Below, piece by piece: positions 1 to 8,797 of a stretch of 32,206 nucleotides of DNA (the stretch's first letter is position 1; every line of letters starts with the position of its first letter). This DNA comes from Candidatus Bipolaricaulota bacterium (GTDB lineage Bacteria; Bipolaricaulota; Bipolaricaulia; M55B111), in contig JAGYME010000016.1 of the NCBI GenBank assembly GCA_018400715.1, positions 1 to 32,206 on the forward strand, in the 5' to 3' direction. The notes under the pieces were generated by a model that had not been told where the DNA came from, did no database searches, and worked only from the letters and a program-made list of their open reading frames with translations. The position numbers and the translations under genes were made by a program.

Positions 1-555
1 CTGGCAAAGGAGGTCGACCGGGGGACCCTCGAACGGCTCAAGCTGTCCAATATGACCTCCTTCGACCTGCTGTTTGGCACGTTAATCCCGTGGAGCATAC
101 TGGCCATTGTTCAGGTCCTAATCCTGTTCGCGGTGGCCATCCTTATCGGGTTTAGCTGGGTCGGGGGGATAGAGTCGTTGCTCCTGGCGGTCCTCGTTGC
201 CGTGATCGGCGGGATCGCCTCTGTCGCGCTCGGACTTCTAATAGCCGCCTTCTCCGAGAACGAAAAGCACGCTGACAACCTCGGGACGCTGGTGTCCGTA
301 CCGATGAGCTTTCTGGTGGGCGCGTTCTTTCCCCTGCCTAAGGTACCCATTGGTAAACTATTTGGCACCACTTTCGAGATATACGACGTCCTGCCCTGGA
401 CGCACGCCGCCGACGCCCTGAGGACCCTCCTTACCTTCGGTGGGGGGCTAGAAGACATCGCCTTCAACCTGGTTTCTCTGCTGGTCCTTACAGTCCTGTT
501 GTTTGCCGTGGGTGTCTATTTCTTCGCGCGAAACCGCCTTGGGGCCGTAGAGTGA
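1..555 (+). CDS. ABC-2 type transporter permease, C-terminal part (cut by window edge)
   Basis: The frame is open from base 1 and ends with TGA at 553-555, so the gene starts upstream of the window. The visible 184 residues hold about four to five hydrophobic segments. A conserved feature of ABC-2 permeases is visible near the end: a glycine/phenylalanine-rich segment (FLVGAFFPLPKVP) followed by LPWTHAADALR and a last transmembrane helix with a short basic tail. This matches the membrane half of NatB/DrrB-like exporters, which pair with a separate ATPase, probably encoded upstream. The substrate cannot be told. The gene converges on the minus-strand sugar operon with only 19 bases between stop codons. 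A small inverted repeat (CTAAGG/CCTTAG) spans the junction but has no T tract. Confidence 0.85.
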   Translation: MAKEVDRGTLERLKLSNMTSFDLLFGTLIPWSILAIVQVLILFAVAILIGFSWVGGIESLLLAVLVAVIGGIASVALGLLIAAFSENEKHADNLGTLVSVPMSFLVGAFFPLPKVPIGKLFGTTFEIYDVLPWTHAADALRTLLTFGGGLEDIAFNLVSLLVLTVLLFAVGVYFFARNRLGAVE

Positions 556-574
556 TTGCGCCCTAAGGGCCCCC

Positions 575-1876
575 TTAGAACGTCCGCAGGTAGTCCCGAT
601 GGACGTCGATAAATTCATCGAGCAGCTCTTCCGCCACCTTCGGGCTGTGGACGATATCGTCCAGGTCAAGAGCCCGCAGGGCCTTCTCACGCGACCCCTC
701 CGCGGCAGCTTCCGCCGACAGCTTCTGAATAGTCCCCTCACGGTAACATATGCTGGCAATTCCCTCCGGCAGCTTGCCCATCGAGAACCCATTTATCCCG
801 CCGTAAGTTACAGTAGCGGGTACCTCTACGACCATGTCATCGGGTAGATTAGCTATCTTCCCGTTGTTTACCAGGTTTGAGCCGGATAAGAAGACGTTCT
901 CCTCAGCAATCTGCCCCTCGATCATCCGGGTAAAGCTCATGTCCCCAAACGTAAACCGCTCGTACTCGGAGAGTTCCCCGACGAACTCCTCTATCGGGTA
1001 ATTGCCCTCTTTTAGGCGGCGCAGACGCCCGAGCCACTTCTCTTCCTGTTTCAGGTGGGCGTCGAAGTCGTAGCCGCTGCAGTCGTTGAATTCCTGCGCG
1101 TAGCCGATGTACTCGCCGACGTGACCGTCGTTTTCGTGTGGCCACAACCCGTAGGTCCTGTACAGGTGGTGAGACAGGGGCTGCCAGCCCTCTTTTTCGG
1201 CCAGGTTGACCATCTCGGGGTAGAGATCATCACCGGTAGCTCTGTCCCGCAGTTCGGTAATCCAGACCATGTGATTTATCCCGGCTCCTTCCAGATGAAT
1301 TCTACCGCCGGGAATCCCCAGCAGGTCACCGAGAAAGTGGTCGCGAAAATCCCAGTTTCCGTCGCAGTACCCGTAGGCCTCCAGGTTGGTGTATCTGTTG
1401 ATCGCGTAGGCAATCCGGTCTTCGGGGTTAGTAAATATGATGGCCGTGGCATCCGGACATAGCTCCTCGGCGTCCCGACAGATATCCAGGACGAGGGGGA
1501 CCGTCCTCATCGTGTGCGACAGGCCGGCGGGCCCCCTGTTCTCCCCGAGCGTGTGCTTAATTCCGAAGTCCTTAAGAATCTGAAAATCCGTCTGCCAGCG
1601 GTCGATTCTATCCTCCTCCACCGTAATTAGCAGGTAGTCGGTCCCCGGGAGGGCATTCCTTCCCTCCGTCTCCGAGTCGATCTCCATTCCCGCGCCGAGA
1701 AACTCGTTCATCTCCCTGGCGGCGGCCGTTACCAGTTCAAGCTTTTCCTCGTTTACGTCAACCAGAGTTAGCTTCGAGCCGGATAGCGGTCTGGAGCCCA
1801 GAATTGACATAATACTCGTAGGACCGAATACCGCACTTCCGGCGCCGATCAACGTTATCTTCAACTGCTCGTTCAC
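575..1876 (-). CDS. Glycoside hydrolase family 4 (NAD- and metal-dependent alpha-glycosidase / glycuronidase type)
   Basis: This 433-residue protein has the usual GH4 length and layout. The N-terminal Rossmann motif GAGSAVFG lies at residues 11-18, the NP of the substrate loop at 150-151, the metal-ligand cysteine at C171 (GYCDG) and the metal-ligand histidine at H202 (GINHM). GH4 enzymes cleave glycosides by an NAD-dependent redox/elimination route needing Mn(II). Members include MelA alpha-galactosidases, GlvA/BglT phospho-glucosidases and LplD galacturonidases. The specificity here is not readable. The residue after C171 is Asp instead of the common His. There is no signal peptide, so it is cytoplasmic. 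The start is GTG at 1876, preceded by AGGGAGGT at good spacing. It is the last gene of the minus-strand block, 34 bases after the DUF3604 gene, and probably acts on a glycoside brought in by the upstream ABC transporter and desulfated by the sulfatase. Confidence 0.9.
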   Translation of the reverse strand: MNEQLKITLIGAGSAVFGPTSIMSILGSRPLSGSKLTLVDVNEEKLELVTAAAREMNEFLGAGMEIDSETEGRNALPGTDYLLITVEEDRIDRWQTDFQILKDFGIKHTLGENRGPAGLSHTMRTVPLVLDICRDAEELCPDATAIIFTNPEDRIAYAINRYTNLEAYGYCDGNWDFRDHFLGDLLGIPGGRIHLEGAGINHMVWITELRDRATGDDLYPEMVNLAEKEGWQPLSHHLYRTYGLWPHENDGHVGEYIGYAQEFNDCSGYDFDAHLKQEEKWLGRLRRLKEGNYPIEEFVGELSEYERFTFGDMSFTRMIEGQIAEENVFLSGSNLVNNGKIANLPDDMVVEVPATVTYGGINGFSMGKLPEGIASICYREGTIQKLSAEAAAEGSREKALRALDLDDIVHSPKVAEELLDEFIDVHRDYLRTF

Positions 1877-1910
1877 GGGATATACCTCCCTAACTCAACT
1901 GAATTTGACC

Positions 1911-3506
1911 TTATCTGTCGATCCATATGGGGCTGGACCACGCCATCTGACCGTTCTTCTCTTCGACCCTTAGGTAGGCGTAGTTCCGCCCCTCCTGAAG
2001 GGCGTCGAATTGGAACGTCCCGCTGGCAACTCTCTCTGTCTGGACGCTCGCCTTATGGAGTTTAATTTTTGGGGCGTTGAAGTAAAACACGTCCGAGTTT
2101 ACCACGTCCCCTCCGTCGATCCCCGTATTCTCTTCTATCTTTCGGACGGCGAACTCCTCCAGGGAAATGACCTCTGAGCGCTCCGTCAGGTCCCCGATCT
2201 TTTTCGTAAACTGGTAGCCGTCGCCGGTGAAGGTGAGTTTTGTGCTAAGGTCGCCGCGGACCTTGAGAATAAGCGACTGTTTCAGTTCGGAGTTAAGCTC
2301 GTTGGTCGACCTTCTCGTGTTGAGTTCCCACCTGGCACCACTCTCGTCCCAATCGAGTTTTTGCCCGACCATCGTAAAGCAGCCGTCCACGCCGGTCAGC
2401 TCTCCCCCCTCAACGCTTAACTCTCCGGTCCACCTCAGGTCCGAGACTTCCAGGCCGTACTGCGCCGCCGGACCCCAACCGAAGTCGACCCGGACATTAA
2501 ACTCTTCGGCACCCCCGTAATCCACTTCGGGGATGTGGACGTAGGAATCCACCCGCCCCCCGTTGACGATCAGTTCCACACGGTCAAGTACGTCCGGGCA
2601 CCTTACGGAATATTCGGCGTTAATCTCACTCGCGCCGTCGATTACGCTTCCCATCCGATTTCCGTTGAGGTGATAGTTTAACTTGATTCTGTCGCCGGTT
2701 ACGGCGTAGGTCCTCCTCTCTTGTACCGCCCGGTAAAGCGAGTCCCGCGTCAACCCTTTTGCAAGGACGGCAGCCAGACCGTTTCCGTACCCCCCGGGTA
2801 GTCCCGGACCATCGTTACTCGCAATCGCACCAACTCGGTATCCTCTATCCAGACCTTCCTTCCAGAGGGATATCCCGGCACCCGGCCCCATCGAGGGGTT
2901 ATTGCTCAGCGTCAGACGTGAGGGCTCCGTCTCCGACGAACCGTGATAGCTAAATATCTCGGCCACGGGGGATAGGTCTTCGTCCCAGTAATCCCAGTCC
3001 TTGCCCCTCCACCCCACCTTGTAACCTATGTGGTGAGGAATGGCAAAGGCCTTCTTGCCTCTCAAGTTCTCGTAGAGGTCAGGCAGCTCTTCCTCGGGGT
3101 CGAGGCCTCCCTCGTCGCCGAAGTAAATGATGTTGTTGTCACCGTACTTCTGGCGGTCCCCGTGCCATTCGTAACCGAGAAGGGTCACGAATTCACCCGG
3201 CTCGTTGTACTTCTTTGCCGTCCGTTTAATGATTTTCCACCAGTCGTCGAACTCCGACCTGTGGCCGGTTGATTCGACCAGAAGTTTTCTCTCCCTCTCT
3301 ATTTCTGAGAACTCGTCGCTCAGGTCGGACGGCTGTCCGAGGTAGTCGAGGCCTCCCGACTCGTTCTGGAGAAACCAGACGAACGGATAGCAGAGCAGGG
3401 GGTAGAAGTCGAGGTTATCACGAGCGGATTCGACAATGGCGTCGGCATTGTCCAGGTCCTGCAGGTGCTTGTGAAAATCTCCCCAGTAAATATTATCTTT
3501 GCTCAT
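1911..3506 (-). CDS. DUF3604 / PHP-like metal-dependent protein of unknown activity
   Basis: The chosen start is ATG at 3506, with GAGGAGC just upstream. A longer reading frame to 3593 would run back over the end of the sulfatase gene. The product is 531 residues. The first ~240 residues carry a series of likely metal ligands in PHP-like order: D10, H12 and H14 (GDFHKH), E113/H115 (GYEWHGD), H158/H159 (PHHIG), H188 (SYHGSSE) and D232 (ASNDGPG). The rest looks beta-rich and Ig-like, as is common in DUF3604 proteins. The family opening YWGDxHxH is clear. DUF3604 has no settled biochemical role that I know of, and PHP relatives are phosphoesterases. There is no signal peptide, so it is cytoplasmic. 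It lies 19 bases after the sulfatase and 34 before GH4, which argues for a role in taking apart the same imported sugar. The specific reaction is not inferred. Confidence 0.75.
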   Translation of the reverse strand: MSKDNIYWGDFHKHLQDLDNADAIVESARDNLDFYPLLCYPFVWFLQNESGGLDYLGQPSDLSDEFSEIERERKLLVESTGHRSEFDDWWKIIKRTAKKYNEPGEFVTLLGYEWHGDRQKYGDNNIIYFGDEGGLDPEEELPDLYENLRGKKAFAIPHHIGYKVGWRGKDWDYWDEDLSPVAEIFSYHGSSETEPSRLTLSNNPSMGPGAGISLWKEGLDRGYRVGAIASNDGPGLPGGYGNGLAAVLAKGLTRDSLYRAVQERRTYAVTGDRIKLNYHLNGNRMGSVIDGASEINAEYSVRCPDVLDRVELIVNGGRVDSYVHIPEVDYGGAEEFNVRVDFGWGPAAQYGLEVSDLRWTGELSVEGGELTGVDGCFTMVGQKLDWDESGARWELNTRRSTNELNSELKQSLILKVRGDLSTKLTFTGDGYQFTKKIGDLTERSEVISLEEFAVRKIEENTGIDGGDVVNSDVFYFNAPKIKLHKASVQTERVASGTFQFDALQEGRNYAYLRVEEKNGQMAWSSPIWIDR

Positions 3507-3525
3507 TGACGCTCCTCGCGTGATT

Positions 3526-4830
3526 TTAGTTTTCGAAATCAGTCTCCTCCAGCGTCCTCTTTTGCTCTTCGGTCGGCGGGACGTCCCTTTCAAGCAGCGG
3601 GTCGTCCGTCCTCCTCATCCAGTTAACCAGCTTCCGTCGTAACTTGAGCTTTATGTCCCCCATAGCCGGCCTGTCAGCCAGATTATCGGTTTCTAGAGGG
3701 TCCTCGGTCAGGTCGTAGAGTTCCTCAGCTGGTCTTTCCGCCCCGTAGTACTCCTCCCTGACTTCCTCTCCCGCGGGAGAGTAGTATATGTCGGCCGGGA
3801 GATAGACCTGCGGTTTCTCCGTGAAGTTAGCGATGTACTTGTACTTCTCCGTCCTGATCGCCCGGACCGGTGCGTACTTGTCGTGCCACGTCATCTCCAG
3901 GAAGAGATGGTCCCGTTCCACGTACTCCTCACCTCGCAGCAAGGGAAGAAATGACCGCCCGTCCATCTCATCGGGAACTTCCAGACCGACGTAATCCAGT
4001 ATCGTCGGGGCCAGGTCGACGTTGCTGATCAGCTCCCTCAGGCGCCTGCCCACCGCGAGTCCTCCCGGTCCCGCCATAATCAGCGCCGTACCCACGCCCG
4101 GGTCATAACACGTCCCCTTCGCCCTGGGCATGGCGATCCCGTGGTCGACGGTAAAGACAAACAGCGTGTTTTCGTAAATGCCGTGCTCCTTCAGTCCGTC
4201 AATGATTCTCCCCGTCGACTCGTCGACCTGGTATATCATCCCGTAAAGTCCCGACAGGTCCTCTCTCACCCCTTCGTTATCGGGGAGAAAGGGGGGCGGA
4301 GTAACGTTTTCCGAATCCTCGTTGTCATAATCGTCAAGCCCGTACGGGCGGTGTGGCTCGAAGAAACCAATTGAAACGAACAGAGGTCGATCTTCCCTAT
4401 GGCCCTCCCTCTCGTCGAGGAAGTTGAGAAATTCCCCCGTCGTCGGCTCAACCCTCCTCTCCCCGACGCCCGGACCGTGGACGTATTCGTAACCCAAGCT
4501 GTATGGGTCCTCCGATTCGTGCTGCAGCCCGAACAGGTGGGTCTCGTAGCCTGCCTCCTTCAAGTACTGCGGGAGCGTCTTCTCACCTTCGTTCAGCTCC
4601 CAGCCATAGCCCTCGTGCGCAAGGCCCATGAGTCCGTGATTGTGCGGATACTTTCCCGTCATGATGCTGCCCCTGCTCGGAGAGCACTGGGGGGCCGTGG
4701 CAAAGTTGTTGTCAAATATTACCCCGTCCTCGGAAAACTCGTCTATTCTATCCGTCTCGACCTCCCTGCCGTACGCCCCGAGAAAACGTCCCAGGTCGTG
4801 ACAGGTAAGAATTACTACGTTAGGCTTCAT
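3526..4830 (-). CDS. Type I (formylglycine) sulfatase, cytoplasmic
   Basis: The 434-residue product has the S1 sulfatase signature CSPSRG, with C49 (numbered from ATG at 4830) expected to become formylglycine. Around it are the N-terminal metal-binding aspartate in CHDLGR, a downstream TVDHG with the second metal aspartate, and a lysine shortly after in RAKG. Type I sulfatases hydrolyse sulfate esters or sulfamates. A Cys-type sulfatase needs a maturation enzyme (anSME or FGE), and none is in this window. There is no signal peptide, whereas most polysaccharide sulfatases are exported, so this one probably acts on an imported small glycan. ATG 4830 is preferred over the TTG at 4833 because AAGGGGG sits at good spacing from it. 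It is an operon member between the membrane protein (18 bases upstream) and DUF3604 (19 bases downstream). Overall it resembles the N-sulfoglucosamine sulfohydrolase-like branch, but the exact substrate is open. Confidence 0.92.
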   Translation of the reverse strand: MKPNVVILTCHDLGRFLGAYGREVETDRIDEFSEDGVIFDNNFATAPQCSPSRGSIMTGKYPHNHGLMGLAHEGYGWELNEGEKTLPQYLKEAGYETHLFGLQHESEDPYSLGYEYVHGPGVGERRVEPTTGEFLNFLDEREGHREDRPLFVSIGFFEPHRPYGLDDYDNEDSENVTPPPFLPDNEGVREDLSGLYGMIYQVDESTGRIIDGLKEHGIYENTLFVFTVDHGIAMPRAKGTCYDPGVGTALIMAGPGGLAVGRRLRELISNVDLAPTILDYVGLEVPDEMDGRSFLPLLRGEEYVERDHLFLEMTWHDKYAPVRAIRTEKYKYIANFTEKPQVYLPADIYYSPAGEEVREEYYGAERPAEELYDLTEDPLETDNLADRPAMGDIKLKLRRKLVNWMRRTDDPLLERDVPPTEEQKRTLEETDFEN

Positions 4831-4848
4831 CAAATCCCCCTTATTAAA

Positions 4849-5478
4849 TTAACTCTCCCCTCCCGTCTCCCGTACTTCCAGGTATAAGTTGGTGATCAGA
4901 GACACCCAGAGCGGAAAGACGAAGCACCACAGCGGAAGCCAGAGGCCCAAAAACCACACGTAAACCACCCCGATTCCCGGGAGCAGGAAAAACAGCGTTA
5001 CCCTCCCCGCGCTTTCCCAGCTCAAACTGGCCACTTCCCTCATCGTTTCCAGTAACCCCCCGCGTTCGAGGACCAGTGCAGGCAGACCGAAGGCAGCGAA
5101 TAGGGGAAGTGCCAACAGAGCCAGCGCCGTGACGAAGTTTAGAAAACGGAGGACCAGATAGAGGGAGATCAATCCTAGGGCCGATGCCCCAGCCCCAAAC
5201 GCAGTGAGTTCCGGTCCTCTCCTGACTACCTTTCGCCACGCCGTCCGGTAGGGTACCTCTTTGCCCTGACGGAAGCCGTCCACGATGACCACGTCGATCC
5301 CACCACAGACTAGGAAGGAGACGACGAACGCCGCGGGGACGATTATCCTCACTGTTAGCGTCCGTGGCGCGTAAAGGACCAAAAGTTGAATGGGAATCGC
5401 GGTAACGCAGAAAAATATGCTCAGCCTCAGGAAGTTCTGCCTGTACTGCCGCCAACTTCTGGTTAAACTTTGAAGCAT
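4849..5478 (-). CDS. Polytopic membrane protein of unknown function
   Basis: This is a 209-residue, strongly hydrophobic protein. About five or six transmembrane segments lie near residues 18-37, 42-65, 90-130, 155-175 and 178-200, with short basic cytoplasmic ends. I do not recognise a named domain. Size and operon position recall the YesL/DUF624 proteins that often sit beside sugar ABC transporters, but the sequence does not clearly show that family. It lies 42 bases after the second permease and 18 bases before the sulfatase, all on one strand, so it is probably co-transcribed with the uptake system. The start is ATG at 5478, and the ribosome-binding sequence (AGG followed by T-rich bases) is weak compared with its neighbours, which may mean low expression. 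Confidence 0.7.
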   Translation of the reverse strand: MLQSLTRSWRQYRQNFLRLSIFFCVTAIPIQLLVLYAPRTLTVRIIVPAAFVVSFLVCGGIDVVIVDGFRQGKEVPYRTAWRKVVRRGPELTAFGAGASALGLISLYLVLRFLNFVTALALLALPLFAAFGLPALVLERGGLLETMREVASLSWESAGRVTLFFLLPGIGVVYVWFLGLWLPLWCFVFPLWVSLITNLYLEVRETGGES

Positions 5479-5520
5479 AAAACCAACAACCTAAAAAACC
5501 GCTTCACCGCGAGCCAAAAC

Positions 5521-6333
5521 TCAGTCGACGCCGCCAAGCTGCAGTCCCAGCTCAAGATATTTCTGCCCGAATAGCAGGATTACTACTACGGGCAACGCCA
5601 GAAACATCGCTCCGCTTGCCATGTATCCGAAGTTGACCGTGTACTGCCCGGAAAAAATCGCCCTCTCTAGCGCCGCAGTAAAGAGAATTTTTGAGTTATC
5701 CGATACCATTGTAGTCGCATAGACGTACTCTGACCAGGAGAAGCGGAAGGCGAAGATGAACCCGGCAACCAGGGCGGGTTTCGCCAGCGGCATGAATATC
5801 CGGTAGTACCTCTGAAAGACCCCCGCTCCATCGAGGATCGCCGATTCAACTATGGCGTCCTCAACCGTATTGAAGTAGTTCATGAACAAGAATATGTTAA
5901 GCGGTGTCACCAGAAGCTGGTATAAAAAGACCATCCCGTACCTGCTGCCGAGGATCCCCAGTTCGCTGAACAGTGAAAATATGGGGACTATGTTCAGGTT
6001 CGGCGGGAGGAGGAAAGCCATCAACAGGCCAATGAACAACAATTTCTTTCCCTTGAACTCCAGGCGGGCAAAGGCGTAACCCGCCATCGTCGTTATAACT
6101 ACGGAAACGAGGGCGGCAACCACGCTCACCAAAAGTGAATTCAGCAGCCCCGTGACGACCAGTCGCTCGTTGAGCAGGCTCGTGTAGTGCGTCAGGCTCG
6201 GGTTCAGCGGTGCGAGCTGCGGGGGAAAGGATATCTCCGGTTGAAAGGATATGTCCAGTACCCAGTAAATCGGCAGCAGGGTGAATATCGCCCAGGCGAC
6301 GAGAATAAATATTCTTACTCTTTTTTCTGTCAT
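5521..6333 (-). CDS. Carbohydrate ABC transporter permease, MalG/UgpE type
   Basis: This 270-residue permease has six predicted membrane helices and the cytoplasmic EAA loop, seen as ESAILDGAG followed by IFMPLAKPAL around residues 165-190, which docks the ATPase. Together with the MalF-type permease 8 bases upstream it forms the membrane channel of a CUT1-type sugar importer. CUT1 systems usually import di- and oligosaccharides or glycosides. The start is ATG at 6333, with AAGGAGAG at ideal spacing. No ATP-binding subunit is encoded in the block, so a shared MsmX/UgpC-like ATPase encoded elsewhere is likely. Confidence 0.93.
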   Translation of the reverse strand: MTEKRVRIFILVAWAIFTLLPIYWVLDISFQPEISFPPQLAPLNPSLTHYTSLLNERLVVTGLLNSLLVSVVAALVSVVITTMAGYAFARLEFKGKKLLFIGLLMAFLLPPNLNIVPIFSLFSELGILGSRYGMVFLYQLLVTPLNIFLFMNYFNTVEDAIVESAILDGAGVFQRYYRIFMPLAKPALVAGFIFAFRFSWSEYVYATTMVSDNSKILFTAALERAIFSGQYTVNFGYMASGAMFLALPVVVILLFGQKYLELGLQLGGVD

Positions 6334-6341
6334 AACTCTCC

Positions 6342-7220
6342 TTAATCGACGAGCTCGACGTCGTAAAACCTGAGGTAGAAGTAAATCAACACCAGCGTCA
6401 TCAGAACTGACAGCATCGTAATTCCCGCGGCGAATGAGAACCTCCCCTCGCTAAATGCAGCCAGGTAACCGTGCAGCGGGAATACCCTCGTCGCGTTAAG
6501 TGGTCCACCCCCAGTCATGTTTAGAATCAACCCATAAGCGTTAATCGTCCAGACCGTTATCAGAATCGTGTTCATCAGGATAAAGGGCTTCAGGATCGGC
6601 AGTGCTATCTTCGTGTAAAAGGTCCACTGACTGGCCCCATCTATCTTCGACGCCTCGACTAGCTGCGGGTTGATCGACGTCATCGCCGAGTTCATCAACA
6701 ATATCGTGAACGGTGTCCCCCTCCAGATGTTGGCAATTACGATAGCCAGCATCGCCGTGGCCGGGTGGCCGATGAAGCTGATTGGCTCGAATCCCAGGCT
6801 GGAGATCAACATGTTGACTATACCCGTATCCCTTCCCAGGACCAGCCTCCAGCCAAACGAAGCGACGAGGACCGAGGTCAACCACGGGATGATAAAGATC
6901 GGGCGAAAGATGTTCTCGACTTTCCTTTCCGCCCGAAACAGCAGGTACGCTATCCCAGTTCCGATGAGTAATTGGGAAACTATCCCCGTCGTCGCGAATA
7001 TCGCGGTATTCCTCAGCGTAATCAGGGTGACCGGATCGGTGAAGATATCCCTGAAGTTTTGTAGGCCGACGAAGGGCCAGGCCCGGCGGAAGTTCATTAT
7101 CGTCACGTCGCGGAGCGCTATGTTGATGTTCCAGCCCCAGGCGAAAAACTGGAAGAAGAACAGTATCGCCAGCGCCGGAAACAGGAAGAAATACGGTACA
7201 AATGCCCTATATTTATGCAT
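6342..7220 (-). CDS. Carbohydrate ABC transporter permease, MalF/UgpA type
   Basis: This 292-residue permease has about six transmembrane helices and the EAA loop EASKIDGASQW followed by IALPILKPF (around residues 190-215). The N-terminal helix in FLFPALAILFFFQFF is typical of UgpA/LacF-type partners. It pairs with the MalG-type permease whose start lies 8 bases downstream. The start is ATG at 7220, preceded by AGGTG. A strong GC-rich hairpin lies between this gene and the binding-protein gene upstream, so the permeases may be expressed at a lower level than the binding protein. Confidence 0.93.
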   Translation of the reverse strand: MHKYRAFVPYFFLFPALAILFFFQFFAWGWNINIALRDVTIMNFRRAWPFVGLQNFRDIFTDPVTLITLRNTAIFATTGIVSQLLIGTGIAYLLFRAERKVENIFRPIFIIPWLTSVLVASFGWRLVLGRDTGIVNMLISSLGFEPISFIGHPATAMLAIVIANIWRGTPFTILLMNSAMTSINPQLVEASKIDGASQWTFYTKIALPILKPFILMNTILITVWTINAYGLILNMTGGGPLNATRVFPLHGYLAAFSEGRFSFAAGITMLSVLMTLVLIYFYLRFYDVELVD

Positions 7221-7249
7221 GTTTTACACCTACGAGTCTTACAGGAATA

Positions 7250-7281
7250 GGGAGGCGCGGAGGTCAACCCCCGCGCCTCCC
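7250..7281 (-). promoter_or_regulatory. Intra-operon GC-rich hairpin between binding-protein and permease genes
   Basis: A perfect 11-base inverted repeat (GGGAGGCGCGG at 7250-7260 and CCGCGCCTCCC at 7271-7281, 10-base loop) follows the binding-protein stop codon and precedes the permease start. In the transcribed direction no T tract follows, so it is not a standard intrinsic terminator. Hairpins here commonly protect the upstream transcript end or attenuate read-through, so that the binding protein is made in excess over the permeases. This role is inferred from position. Confidence 0.65.
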
Positions 7282-7306
7282 TACCTTCTATTTTACCAAA
7301 CTGTCA

Positions 7307-8677
7307 CTATCCCTCGAGTATGTTTCTTACCTGTTTGGCTGCCGAATCGAGCGCTTTTTCCGCTGACACGCCACCGACGACTACTTTCTGTGTCGCATCC
7401 CAGAACGCCTTTTGGATCTGAGAGTACTTGGCCAGCGACGGTCTGTGTACTCCACCGGCGACGCCCCGCTGGAACTGTTCGTACCAGGGCTCGGGGATGT
7501 CCTTGGTTACCTTGTTTTTGTACTGGGGCGCTTCGAACATCCACTCACTCGTTGGAAGGTTACCTTCCTGAATGAGCATATGCGCGTAAGATTCCCTGTT
7601 GTTCAACATGGTCATGAGGACATCGTGGGCGACCTCTGGGTGCGGAGCAGCCCGCGGGATCATCCACATCCATCCACCGGCGAGTGCACGGAGGTCCTTA
7701 CCCTCGAAGACGGTGGTCGGAATGACGCCGACCATGTCAACTAGCTCCTCGTGGGACTTGTCAGGATACGCTGACGTAACCGCGCTGACTGCCCAGCTTC
7801 CTTCATAAGTCATCGCGTACTTGCGGTCCATGAAGTTCGCCAGCATCCACTGCCAGTCTCTCTGCAGGGTAGCGCCGGCGCCGACTAGGTCCTTGATGTA
7901 GTTAAGGGTCTTTACGCCCGCCTCGTTGTTAAACCCGGGTACCCACTCGCCATCTTCGTTCTTTTCGAGAATGGAGCCACCGAGCTGGTAGAGCCATCCC
8001 CAGGACTGGTCGACTACCCATCCGGCATCAAACGGGTACTCCAGTCCTCCACTCATGCCGAACTCCTCTTTTGCGGTCTCCGTGATGTCGGGCAGCGCCT
8101 CGAGGAGACCTTCGGCGGTACTGATGTCTTCCATGGTGTATCCGGCCGCGTGCAGGACGTCCTTCCATACCCAGATAGCACGACTACCGGTCCGGTCTAA
8201 TACCCCGTACATGTCGCCTTCGTAGGTCGAACCGTCGACGAAGTTCGGGTAAAGCCCCTTGTCTTCAGCCCACTGCTTGTAGTCCTCGGAGAACTGTGGC
8301 GTGAAGTAACCCGTCTCTGCCAGCTGAGCTACCTGCATCTCGTCTATGCGGACTAAGTCGTACTTTTTGTTCGCCGAAACAGCGAGGTAAAGCTGCTTTG
8401 TGTAGTTACTCTTCGGGACTACGTCTACGTCCAGTTTTATGTCGACGTTCGGGTGGTTTTTCTCGTAGACGACTACAGGTGAGTTTTCGTACCATTCAGG
8501 AATCTGCTCCTGCGTCGTTCCGTCTCCTACCGGGCCAAGATATCCGTAGTGGGGGGCACCGGGATGCGGAGTCGTCATGACCTTCAACGTAATTACTTCC
8601 TTCTCTTCGCCGAAACCAACGAGACCGAGCCCGAGTACTAGACCCAGGACCAACAGACTTAGTGCAATTTTTTTCAT
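7307..8677 (-). CDS. Sugar ABC transporter extracellular substrate-binding protein (family 1 type)
   Basis: The product is 456 residues from ATG 8677, which has AAGGAGTG at good spacing. A longer frame to 8728 would put 17 hydrophilic residues ahead of an obvious signal peptide. That signal is MKKIAL followed by a Leu/Gly/Val-rich core to about residue 25, with likely cleavage near GFG/EE. No lipobox cysteine is visible, so the protein is periplasmic or otherwise soluble. The rest has the size and pattern of MalE/UgpB-like solute-binding proteins, with many aromatic residues (tryptophans around GWVVDQSWGWLYQ and GGWMWMIP) suited to sugar stacking. It is the first gene of the transporter segment, downstream of the ROK gene, with a candidate ROK operator in the 120-base gap. 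The ligand is unknown; by context it is a sulfated or complex glycoside. Confidence 0.92.
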   Translation of the reverse strand: MKKIALSLLVLGLVLGLGLVGFGEEKEVITLKVMTTPHPGAPHYGYLGPVGDGTTQEQIPEWYENSPVVVYEKNHPNVDIKLDVDVVPKSNYTKQLYLAVSANKKYDLVRIDEMQVAQLAETGYFTPQFSEDYKQWAEDKGLYPNFVDGSTYEGDMYGVLDRTGSRAIWVWKDVLHAAGYTMEDISTAEGLLEALPDITETAKEEFGMSGGLEYPFDAGWVVDQSWGWLYQLGGSILEKNEDGEWVPGFNNEAGVKTLNYIKDLVGAGATLQRDWQWMLANFMDRKYAMTYEGSWAVSAVTSAYPDKSHEELVDMVGVIPTTVFEGKDLRALAGGWMWMIPRAAPHPEVAHDVLMTMLNNRESYAHMLIQEGNLPTSEWMFEAPQYKNKVTKDIPEPWYEQFQRGVAGGVHRPSLAKYSQIQKAFWDATQKVVVGGVSAEKALDSAAKQVRNILEG

Positions 8678-8729
8678 GAAGATCACTCCTTTTGGAGTAT
8701 TTTTGTTTCTGGGGTGAATTTCGCTCATG

Positions 8730-8751
8730 TTAAGAAAATTCAGTTTCTGAA
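8730..8751. promoter_or_regulatory. Candidate ROK operator ahead of the binding-protein gene
   Basis: This imperfect inverted repeat reads TTAAGAAA (8730-8737), a 6-base spacer, then TTTCTGAA (8744-8751), with one mismatch between the arms. It resembles the perfect repeat at 10040-10060 ahead of the ROK gene (arms TTAATAAA/TTTATTAA), giving a shared pattern TTAAKAAA-N5/6-TTTMTKAA. It lies 53 bases upstream of the binding-protein start codon. Binding by the neighbouring ROK protein is inferred. Confidence 0.5.
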
Positions 8752-8797
8752 ATCACCTCCGTTTTGACGCGTTGCAGTACCTACTGTTATTTGTTGT

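Noticed and set aside
4844-5455. Long open frame on the minus strand in another phase over the membrane-protein gene
   Set aside because: It has no hydrophobic or domain pattern and no ribosome-binding site, whereas the overlapping frame encodes a coherent membrane protein.
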